A program made the position numbers and the translations under genes. Shown here one piece after another: positions 1-5,155 of a DNA stretch of 5,902 nt. Within the stretch, counting starts at the first letter, position 1, and each line of letters starts with the position of its first letter. The notes below the pieces were generated by a model. The model was not told where the DNA came from, searched no databases, and saw only the letters and a program-made list of their open reading frames with translations. The DNA comes from Alphaproteobacteria bacterium (GTDB lineage: Bacteria > Pseudomonadota > Alphaproteobacteria > UBA9219), in the NCBI GenBank assembly GCA_028865155.1, contig JAGWKW010000089.1:1-5902 (forward strand), written 5' to 3'.

Positions 1-412
1 CCTGCGCCACATCGTTTATAAAAGCGCCGACCAGCCGTGGCGGCATGCGCGCAAAAATCTCGGCCTCATGCTGCGCGAAGGGTTGTTGAAGGAAAATATC
101 GACGGCGAGGCGCTGATGTGGGCCTTCGACCGGCTCATGCTGCGGCCCGAGCAGCGCAAAATTTTAATGGTGATTTCCGACGGCGCGCCGGTCGACGATT
201 CCACGCTTTCGGTCAATCCCGGCAATTATCTCGAACAGCATTTGCGCGCCGTGATCGGCTGGATCGAAAATCACAGCGATATCGAACTCGCCGCTATCGG
301 CATCGGGCACGATGTCACGCGCTATTACCGCCGCGCGGTCACGATTGCCGATACGGAACAGCTCGCGCCCGTGATGACGGAACAATTGGCTGCATTGTTC
401 GATAAGAATTAG
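1..412 (+). CDS. cobT: Cobaltochelatase subunit CobT, C-terminal fragment (5' end outside window)
   Basis: About 136 codons in frame 2 end at TAG 410-412. CobT and the AAA+ protein CobS form the chaperone-like motor of the aerobic CobNST chelatase, which uses ATP to insert Co2+ into hydrogenobyrinic acid a,c-diamide during cytoplasmic cobalamin synthesis. The fragment is the second half of the C-terminal von Willebrand A-like domain. Visible hallmarks are the stretch [12 protein letters not shown], the strand-loop [15 protein letters not shown] with its acidic SDG turn at about bases 176-184, and [14 protein letters not shown] near the end. These are highly characteristic of CobT rather than of other VWA proteins. 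The acidic central region and the first MIDAS residues lie upstream, outside the window. The gene is intact to its stop and converges on dut with interlocking stop codons. The family assignment is firm; activity cannot be judged from a fragment. Confidence 0.95.
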   Translation, partial: LRHIVYKSADQPWRHARKNLGLMLREGLLKENIDGEALMWAFDRLMLRPEQRKILMVISDGAPVDDSTLSVNPGNYLEQHLRAVIGWIENHSDIELAAIGIGHDVTRYYRRAVTIADTEQLAPVMTEQLAALFDKN

Positions 413-870
413 GCTTTAGCTTTAATGCCAGTCGAACCAAACCCGCCTGCGCCGCGCGCGGTTTCGGAAAGCGTTTCGGCTTGCGCCCATGTCACGCGGC
501 TATATTCGGCCACGACCATTTGCGCGATGCGCATACCGCGCGTGACGGTGAAATTTTCCGTGCCGAGATTGGCGAGGATCACCCCGACTTCGCCGCGATA
601 ATCGGCGTCGATGGTGCCGGGACTGTTCAAAACCGTGATGCCGTGTTTGAGCGCGAGGCCGGAGCGCGGCCTTACCTGCGCCTCATATCCCGCGGGCAGC
701 GCAATCGACAATCCGGTCGGGATCAACATGCGCTGACCCGGCGCAAGCGTGACGTCGTCTTTTACCGCCGCGCATAAATCCATGCCTGCCGCATGTTCGG
801 TGGCATAGGCGGGCAAATCCAAACCTTCGGCATGGGGCAGGGCGGTCACGGCGACGGAAACGGGGAACAT
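409..870 (-). CDS. dut: dUTP diphosphatase (dUTPase)
   Basis: Encodes 153 residues, the usual length for trimeric dUTPase. The enzyme hydrolyses dUTP to dUMP and pyrophosphate in the cytoplasm, supplying dUMP for thymidylate and keeping uracil out of DNA. All five family motifs are present in order: AGMDLCAA (28-35), [10 protein letters not shown] (68-77), [15 protein letters not shown] (85-99, catalytic Asp88), [10 protein letters not shown] (111-120), and the flexible C-terminal P-loop-like GAGGFGSTG (140-148). The start ATG (868-870 on the complement) is preceded by AAAGG, and no better in-frame start exists. It lies 27 nt after the stop of the STAS gene on the same strand, so the two are probably co-transcribed. 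Its TAA (409-411) shares bases with the cobT TAG, leaving no space for a separate terminator. Nothing in the sequence suggests loss of function. Confidence 0.97.
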   Translation of the reverse strand: MFPVSVAVTALPHAEGLDLPAYATEHAAGMDLCAAVKDDVTLAPGQRMLIPTGLSIALPAGYEAQVRPRSGLALKHGITVLNSPGTIDADYRGEVGVILANLGTENFTVTRGMRIAQMVVAEYSRVTWAQAETLSETARGAGGFGSTGIKAKA

Positions 871-897
871 GGGAAACCTTTGGTAATAAGGAAGAGA

Positions 898-1254
898 TCA
901 GGCGGCGCGAATGCCGGAGGACGAAGAGGCAGCCGCGCCGTCAAGCGCCACGCAAGCATCCAGCCCGCACGCCAGAAACAAATCGCGCGGCTGGCCGTTC
1001 AGATTGCGAATGGCAAGTTTGCCGCCCGCTTCGCCCATCATGCGCGCGACGGCCAGGAACGCGCGCGCGCCCGCGCCCGTCAGATAGCCGAGCCGCGCGC
1101 AGTCGAACACCATGTCCCGCGCGCCGCTGGCGATGCACAGGCGCGCGTCCTCTTCGAGATCCGGCGCGTTGGCGCTGCTCAGATATTGGTCCATTTCCAT
1201 AATTTCAGGCTCGGTGACGAGCCACGGAGCGGAAGGGTCGATTGCGGAGGCCAT
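898..1254 (-). CDS. Small STAS-domain protein (anti-sigma-antagonist-like) lacking the phospho-serine motif
   Basis: A 118-residue soluble protein with no signal or membrane segment. Residues about 46-105 fit a STAS fold. The strand DMVFDCARLGYL (47-58) leads into TGAGARAFLAVARMM (59-73), which matches the helix that carries the phosphorylated Ser in SpoIIAA/RsbV-type proteins. Next come the strand GGKLAIRNL (77-85) and a helix ending in the family-typical L-x-x-x-G-L (93-98). The usual Asp-Ser-Ser/Ala-Gly is replaced by Thr59-Gly60-Ala61-Gly62, so the canonical regulatory serine is absent. The first 40 residues (acidic, Pro-rich) and the tail AAASSSSG are not conserved features I recognise. 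No anti-sigma kinase, phosphatase or sigma factor is visible nearby. It is the first gene of a likely STAS-dut unit and has a good candidate promoter upstream. The fold call is fairly sure; the role is unknown, and it could be a protein-interaction module rather than a sigma pathway element. Confidence 0.75.
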   Translation of the reverse strand: MASAIDPSAPWLVTEPEIMEMDQYLSSANAPDLEEDARLCIASGARDMVFDCARLGYLTGAGARAFLAVARMMGEAGGKLAIRNLNGQPRDLFLACGLDACVALDGAAASSSSGIRAA

Positions 1255-1293
1255 GAAAAATCTCTTCGGTTCAAAATTGCGTCATATGGCGGG

Positions 1294-1322
1294 ATTAAAC
1301 CCCTTTCCCCCTTTATTTGCAA
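1294..1322 (-). promoter_or_regulatory. Candidate sigma70-type promoter for the STAS-dut unit
   Basis: On the complement strand, TTGCAA (1322-1317, 4 of 6 matches to TTGACA) is followed by exactly 17 nt and then TTTAAT (1299-1294, 5 of 6 matches to TATAAT). A start site near 1287 would give a leader of roughly 33 nt before the ATG at 1254. The leader contains the purine run GAAGAGA at a usable distance. TTGCAA is its own reverse complement, so it gives no strand information by itself; the spacing and the -10 do. This is a pattern match without experimental support. Confidence 0.45.
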
Positions 1323-1408
1323 CGATAACCGGGTATGTGAAATAACTTGTTGATAAGCGGGTGCAGACCTGCAAAGAAACGGCAAGTTCTTATATGAAAA
1401 GGCTTCAC

Positions 1409-1412
1409 GAGG
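1409..1412 (+). promoter_or_regulatory. Ribosome binding site fixing the cobW start
   Basis: GAGG ends 5 nt before ATG 1418. The frame is also open upstream from GTG 1361 and ATG 1394, but those starts have weaker leaders and would add 19 or 8 residues ahead of MSQIPVTVLTGYLG. Family members normally begin only a few residues before the Walker A strand, which supports 1418. Confidence 0.65.
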
Positions 1413-1417
1413 TCGAT

Positions 1418-2482
1418 ATGTCGCAAATTCCCGTCACCGTCCTGACCGGTTATCTCGGCGCGGGCAAGACCACGCTTCTTAACCGTATCCTGTCCGAACC
1501 GCACGGCAAGAAATACGCCGTCATCGTCAACGAATTCGGCGAAATCGGCATCGACGGCGCGCTGGTCGTCGGCGCGGACGAAGAAGTGTTCGAAATGAAC
1601 AATGGCTGCATCTGCTGCACCGTGCGCGGCGATCTGATCCGCGTGATTTCCGGACTGCTCAAACGCGCAGGCGGGTTCGACGGCATTTTGATCGAAACCA
1701 CAGGCCTCGCCAATCCCGGCCCGGTCGCGCAGACTTTCTTCGCCGACGAAGATATCGCGGCGAAAGCCAAAATCGACAGCATCGTGACGGTCGTGGATGC
1801 GAAATATCTGCCGCTGCGTTTGAAAGATTCGAAAGAGGCCGAAGAACAAATCGCCTTCGCCGACGTAATCCTGCTTAACAAAGCCGATCTGGTCGATGCG
1901 GGCGAACTGGCCGAAACCGAAGCCGCCATCCGCCGCATCAACAATTTCGCCAAAATCATCCGCACGGTGAAAAGCGACGCGCCGCTCGATCAAGTTCTGG
2001 GGCTGGGCAGCTTCGACCTCGACGAAATTCTGAAACGCGCGCCGGATTTTCTGAAAACGGAAACGCACGACCACCACAATCATCATCACGATCATGACCA
2101 TGAATGCGGGTCCGATTGCGGCCATCACCATCATGACCATCATCACGATCACAAGCATGGCCATCATCACAGCGAATTGCATGACAGCGATATTTCAAGC
2201 CTGTCGCTGACATCCGACAAACCGCTGGACATGGTCAAGTTCGAAGCGTGGATGTCCGATCTGCGCGCGAACAAGGGGCAGGATTTGCTGCGCTATAAAG
2301 GCATTCTCGACATGCAAGGCAGCGACCGCAAGCTCGCGGTGCAGGGCGTGCATATGATGATGGACGGCTCGAACCTCGCACCGTGGAAGGACGGCGAGAA
2401 ACGCACGAGCCGCATGGTCTTCATCGGCCGCAAGCTCGACGAAAAAGCCTTGCGTGCCGGTTTTGCCTCCTGCGCGGCCTGA
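1418..2482 (+). CDS. CobW/COG0523-family GTPase (metallochaperone) with His-rich insertion
   Basis: Encodes 354 residues of a G3E-class P-loop GTPase, cytoplasmic. COG0523 proteins use GTP to deliver or manage metals, mostly zinc, with cobalt for CobW proper and other metals for relatives. Visible features are Walker A GYLGAGKTTL (11-20), VNEFGEIGID (37-46), the family's metal-binding CICC motif (64-67) inside NNGCICCTVRGDL, ETTGLANPGP (93-102), and the guanine-specificity motif NKAD (154-157). A His/Cys-rich insertion (217-255) comes before the CobW C-terminal domain (about 268-354, with FEAWMSDLR and MVFIGRKLDE). The insertion has 21 His and 2 Cys in 39 residues, a metal-loading or storage loop common in this family. 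It heads a tight plus-strand gene set and is followed 4 nt later by the WD40 gene. Nearby cobT hints at cobalt, whereas the His-rich loop and gene set suggest zinc; the sequence does not decide, so no symbol is assigned. Confidence 0.93.
   Translation: MSQIPVTVLTGYLGAGKTTLLNRILSEPHGKKYAVIVNEFGEIGIDGALVVGADEEVFEMNNGCICCTVRGDLIRVISGLLKRAGGFDGILIETTGLANPGPVAQTFFADEDIAAKAKIDSIVTVVDAKYLPLRLKDSKEAEEQIAFADVILLNKADLVDAGELAETEAAIRRINNFAKIIRTVKSDAPLDQVLGLGSFDLDEILKRAPDFLKTETHDHHNHHHDHDHECGSDCGHHHHDHHHDHKHGHHHSELHDSDISSLSLTSDKPLDMVKFEAWMSDLRANKGQDLLRYKGILDMQGSDRKLAVQGVHMMMDGSNLAPWKDGEKRTSRMVFIGRKLDEKALRAGFASCAA
2066..2182 (+). repeat. Histidine-codon-rich low-complexity tract within the cobW-family gene
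   Basis: Codons 217-255 are largely CAT/CAC interspersed with GAC/GAT, giving runs such as HHHHDHHHDHKHGHHH and a central Cys-x3-Cys (C230, C234). It is an in-frame metal-binding insertion between the GTPase and C-terminal domains. Such tracts change length easily by slippage, so closely related strains may differ here. On the opposite strand it reads as Met/Val codons and produces a false membrane-like open frame. Confidence 0.9.
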
Positions 2483-2486
2483 ACCG

Positions 2487-3539
2487 ATGCAGTCCAGCGC
2501 CATATTCAAAAAATGGGAGCTCGGCGTGCCGGTTTCTTCCTTGGCCGTCAACGGAAATGGCGACTGGGGCATGGCTGCGCTTGGCGATGGCGGTGCGCGG
2601 CTGTTCGATGCGCAGGATGCCTCGGCCGAACCGAAAGCGCTGACGTTGCATGATGGCGTGTCGCTATCCCTGAAACCGGATGCCGATGCGCATGCGTTTC
2701 TGTCCGGCGGCGATGACGGAAAGGTCGTGATCGCCGATCCCGTGCCGGGAACGGCAACCGTGCTGGCGGAGCATAAAAACAAATGGGTCGATCATGTTGC
2801 AGGCGCTGCGGACGGCAAACATCGCGCCTACAGCATCGGCAAGAAAATCTATATCCTCGATGAAGAAGGGCAAGAAAAATTCACGGCAGATTTGCCCAGC
2901 AGCGCAGGCGGCCTGCGCTTCAGCCCGAACGGGAAACGCCTTGCCGCAAGCCATTATAACGGCATTTCGCTCTGGTGGCTCAACGCCAAAGAAACCGCGC
3001 CGGAAACGCGCGAATGGAAAGGGTCGCATCTCGACCTGATCTGGACGCCGGACGGCAAATGCGTGCTGACCAGCTTGCAGGAAAACGCGCTGCATGGCTG
3101 GCAGTTAGTCGACGGCAAGGAAATGCGGATGCAAGGCTATGCCGCCAAGGTGCGGTCGATGGCGTTTTCCGCGCGCGGCAAATACCTTGTGACAAGCGGG
3201 GCCGAACAGATCATCTGCTGGCCCTTTTCCGGCGGCGGGCCGTGGGGCAAGCCGCCCTTGACGCTCGGCGGCATGGATGGGCGGCTGGTGACGCAGGTTG
3301 CGCCGCATCCGAAGGATGAGATGGTCGCGGCGGGCTATAATGACGGGATGGTCGTTCTGGCGCCGCTCGACGGGCGCATGGAAATCATGATCGCGCCGCC
3401 GCAAAGCGGCGCGGACAAGGCCGTGACGGGCCTGGTCTGGAACCGCGATGGCGATGCCTTGTATGCCGGAACGGAATCCGGCACTGTCATGTTGTTCACG
3501 ATCGACAGTGTCAGGAAAGCCGTTGTCCAAGCCGGGTAA
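2487..3539 (+). CDS. WD40-repeat beta-propeller protein, function unknown
   Basis: Encodes 350 residues with no signal peptide or membrane segment, so it is probably cytoplasmic. The whole length consists of degenerate WD40 blades of about 40 residues, perhaps seven or eight. The clearest is FSPNGKRLAASHYNGISLWW (145-164). Others include GDGGARLFDAQ (33-43), SGGDDGKVVIAD (73-84), WTPDGKCVLTS, FSARGKYLVTSG, YNDGMVVLAPL and, near the C-terminus, WNRDGDALYAGTESGTVMLF. No enzymatic domain is fused to the propeller, so it is best read as a protein-interaction scaffold. The chosen ATG lies 4 nt after the cobW stop (TGA 2480-2482) and lacks a clear Shine-Dalgarno, which fits termination-reinitiation coupling. 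A GTG at 2454 inside cobW is an alternative that adds 11 residues. Tight coupling suggests it works with the GTPase, perhaps as a partner or metal-transfer client adaptor. That is inference; I know no established function for it. Confidence 0.85.
   Translation: MQSSAIFKKWELGVPVSSLAVNGNGDWGMAALGDGGARLFDAQDASAEPKALTLHDGVSLSLKPDADAHAFLSGGDDGKVVIADPVPGTATVLAEHKNKWVDHVAGAADGKHRAYSIGKKIYILDEEGQEKFTADLPSSAGGLRFSPNGKRLAASHYNGISLWWLNAKETAPETREWKGSHLDLIWTPDGKCVLTSLQENALHGWQLVDGKEMRMQGYAAKVRSMAFSARGKYLVTSGAEQIICWPFSGGGPWGKPPLTLGGMDGRLVTQVAPHPKDEMVAAGYNDGMVVLAPLDGRMEIMIAPPQSGADKAVTGLVWNRDGDALYAGTESGTVMLFTIDSVRKAVVQAG
3513..3518 (+). promoter_or_regulatory. Ribosome binding site supporting a TTG start for argE
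   Basis: AGGAAA sits inside the 3' end of the WD40 gene. AGGA (3513-3516) is 6 nt before TTG 3523, the ideal distance. The alternative upstream GTG at 3508 has no purine-rich leader, and no ATG lies nearer than the far-upstream one in this frame. Confidence 0.6.
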
Positions 3540-4686
3540 GCTTACCGCCGAACAGATCCTCGCGCGCCTTGTCGCCTTCGACACGGTTTCGCGCAATTCC
3601 AACCGCGCCTGCATCGATTTTATCCGCGATTATCTCGACGGCTTCGGTATCAAAAGCGACATCATCGCGAGCGACGATGGGCAGAAAGCCTGCCTATGGG
3701 CGACGGTTGGCAGCGGTGAGGCAGGCGTCGCGCTGGCCGGGCATACCGATGTCGTGCCCGTCGATGGGCAGAGCTGGAACAGCGACCCGTTCACGCTGAC
3801 CGAACGCGACGGGAAACTTCATGCGCGTGGAAGCGCGGACATGAAGGGCTTCATCGCCTGCGCGCTGGCCTTCGTGCCGGAATTTCTGGCCGCGAAACAA
3901 GGCTGTTTCCATCTCGCTTTCACATCGGACGAAGAAACCGACATGTCCGGCGCGGTGCGCCTGACCGATTATCTTGCGGCGAAAGACATCCACCCGCGCT
4001 GGTTCTGGGTCGGGGAGCCGACGGGCTTGCAGATTGTCAACGAACATAAAGGCGTTGCGGCCTTCCGCACGCACGTTACCGGCGTGTCCGGCCATTCCGG
4101 CCAGCCAGACAAAGGGCTGAATGCCATAAGTATCGCCGGCGACTTCATGGAGATTGTCGAACAGGCGGCGCGTGTCCGGAAAGAAAAACCGTTTTCGCCG
4201 TCACGGTTCGATCCGCCTTATACGACGTTCAACCTCGCTAAAATTGCGGGCGGTACAGCCGACAATATCATCGCCGAACATTGCGAACTTGTCTGGCAGG
4301 TGCGCGCCCATCCCGGCGAAAGCGCGGCCACGATCGCGCAACAGGCCGATGGCGAAGCGCAGAAAAAATTCGCGAAAATGCTCACGGCTTTCGCGCCGCA
4401 GGCTCGCATTGATACCTGCACCTGTTTCGACATCCCGCCTTTTCTTGCCGACGCGGACAATGAAGGCGAGCGCGCGCTCAAAAAACGCCTTGGATGCGAT
4501 GAAACCCACGCCGTCGGCTTCGCGACCGAAGCGGGTATTTTCCAAAAGCGCGGCAGCGCGGCGGTTGTTTGCGGCCCCGGTTCCATCGAACAGGCCCATC
4601 AACCCAATGAATTCATTGATAAAAAACATATCCCGGCTTGCGTTGACTTGATGCGGGCGGTTCTTTTATCCTCCGATGCCTTGTAA
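3523..4686 (+). CDS. argE: Acetylornithine deacetylase (M20 family metallo-hydrolase)
   Basis: Encodes 387 residues from the preferred TTG start, the normal length for ArgE. The enzyme removes acetate from N2-acetylornithine to give ornithine in cytoplasmic arginine synthesis, using a di-metal (Zn or Co) centre. Expected M20 residues are visible: GHTDVVPVDG with His74 and Asp76, Asp106 in SADMKG, the catalytic/bridging pair Glu137-Glu138 in TSDEETD, Glu165 in GEPTG, and His359 in EQAHQPNEF. The middle dimerisation domain includes GVSGHSGQPDKG and FDPPYTTFNL. GFATEAGIFQKRG followed by VCGPGSIEQAHQPNEFI is specific to ArgE rather than to DapE or CPG2. The gene overlaps the WD40 stop by 17 nt and is followed 21 nt later by dksA. 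The stretch after the Glu pair (TDMSGA) differs from the VGCxGA I expect in ArgE, a small oddity. A relative acting on another N-acyl amino acid cannot be excluded. Confidence 0.9.
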   Translation: MSKPGKLTAEQILARLVAFDTVSRNSNRACIDFIRDYLDGFGIKSDIIASDDGQKACLWATVGSGEAGVALAGHTDVVPVDGQSWNSDPFTLTERDGKLHARGSADMKGFIACALAFVPEFLAAKQGCFHLAFTSDEETDMSGAVRLTDYLAAKDIHPRWFWVGEPTGLQIVNEHKGVAAFRTHVTGVSGHSGQPDKGLNAISIAGDFMEIVEQAARVRKEKPFSPSRFDPPYTTFNLAKIAGGTADNIIAEHCELVWQVRAHPGESAATIAQQADGEAQKKFAKMLTAFAPQARIDTCTCFDIPPFLADADNEGERALKKRLGCDETHAVGFATEAGIFQKRGSAAVVCGPGSIEQAHQPNEFIDKKHIPACVDLMRAVLLSSDAL

Positions 4687-4707
4687 GACAGCTTTAGGGA
4701 ATCGCCC

Positions 4708-5136
4708 ATGACGACCGTCACCGTTCCGCAGAACTACAAGCCTACCGAAAAAGAAAGTTATATGAATCCGGTAATGCTCGAATATTTCCGGGGCAAATTG
4801 CAGCGCTGGAAGACGGAAATCGTGCGCGAGGCCGACATCACGCTGCACGAGCTTCAGGACGAAGGCGGCATGCAGGAACCCGACATCGCCGACCGTGCCT
4901 CGGCCGAAACCGAAGTCGCACTCGAACTCCGCACTCGCGACCGGCAGCGCAAATTGATCAGCAAAATTGATGAAGCGCTGGAACGCATCGAACGCAACGA
5001 ATATGGCTATTGCGAAGAAACCGGCGACCCGATCGGCGTCAAGCGGCTCGAAGCGCGTCCGATCGCGACGCTGACGGTCGAAGCGCAAGAACGCCACGAA
5101 CGCAAGGAACGCACCCAGCGCGACGAACGGGAGTAA
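4708..5136 (+). CDS. dksA: RNA polymerase-binding transcription factor DksA, single-cysteine type
   Basis: Encodes 142 residues. DksA enters the RNA polymerase secondary channel and, with ppGpp, adjusts initiation at rRNA and amino-acid promoters. The N-terminus ends in YMNPVMLEYFRGKL (18-31), followed by a long coiled coil (about 24-98). The coil tip keeps the functional acidic pair and alanine: Asp59, Asp62 and Ala64 in PDIADRASAETE, equivalent to D71, D74 and A76 of E. coli. The C-terminal globule follows the E. coli pattern YGYC...RLEARP, but the four zinc ligands become Cys102, Thr105, Thr123 and Ala126. The zinc finger is therefore not metal-bound in the usual way. This single-Cys form is common in Alphaproteobacteria. 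AGGGA lies 7 nt before the ATG. The gene sits 21 nt after argE and 19 nt before the solute-binding gene. The assignment is secure; zinc independence is inferred. Confidence 0.94.
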   Translation: MTTVTVPQNYKPTEKESYMNPVMLEYFRGKLQRWKTEIVREADITLHELQDEGGMQEPDIADRASAETEVALELRTRDRQRKLISKIDEALERIERNEYGYCEETGDPIGVKRLEARPIATLTVEAQERHERKERTQRDERE

Positions 5137-5145
5137 ATCTGCGAA

Positions 5146-5153
5146 AGGAAGGG
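5146..5153 (+). promoter_or_regulatory. Strong ribosome binding site of the solute-binding protein gene
   Basis: AGGAAGGG, with AGGA ending 6 nt before ATG 5156, is the best Shine-Dalgarno in the window. It supports the plus-strand reading of the right edge over the long antisense open frame. Confidence 0.75.
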
Positions 5154-5155
5154 CT

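Larger units (their letters stand above)
1255..1417. other. Divergent intergenic region between the STAS-dut and cobW units
   Basis: These 163 nt are the only sizeable non-coding stretch. They must carry the start signals of both units, which are transcribed away from each other. The minus-strand promoter is annotated separately. For the plus strand I see no convincing -35/-10 pair. Two small inverted repeats stand out: ATAACCGGGTAT at 1325-1336 (5 of 6 base pairs), just behind the minus-strand -35, and TGCAG-AC-CTGCA at 1362-1373 (perfect 5-bp arms, 2-nt centre). Either could be an operator, but short palindromes of this size also arise by chance. I looked for the AT-rich TGTTATA/TATAACA palindrome expected of a Zur site and found none. 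Confidence 0.5.

Noticed and set aside
400..430. Possible bidirectional terminator between cobT and dut
   Set aside because: Only a 3-bp GGC/GCC pairing with a long A/T loop is present and there is no T-run after a stable stem.
1317..1345. Plus-strand promoter for cobW starting at TTGCAA
   Set aside because: With 17-nt spacing the -10 would be AAATAA, a poor match. TTGCAA is self-complementary and fits the minus-strand promoter much better.
793..1353. Plus-strand open frame of 186 codons
   Set aside because: Covers the STAS gene and the start of dut in antisense. Its Arg/His/Ala-rich product is typical of GC-rich shadow frames, and dut on the minus strand is certain.
1321..1357. Zur-like site suggested by repeated ATAA elements (GATAAC, AATAAC, GATAAG)
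   Set aside because: The half-sites are direct or wrongly ordered and do not form the TGTTATA/TATAACA palindrome expected for Zur.
1313..2182. Minus-strand open frame of 289 codons with a Met/Val-rich, membrane-like N-terminus
   Set aside because: It is the antisense of the cobW-family gene. The apparent hydrophobic segment is the reverse reading of the His-rich CAT/CAC tract (ATG/GTG on the complement). The plus strand carries all GTPase motifs.
3448..3522. Extended N-terminus for ArgE (25 extra residues, MAMPCMPERNP...)
   Set aside because: It overlaps the last WD40 blade coding sequence, adds residues not expected in ArgE, and has no ribosome binding site, while TTG 3523 has a good one.
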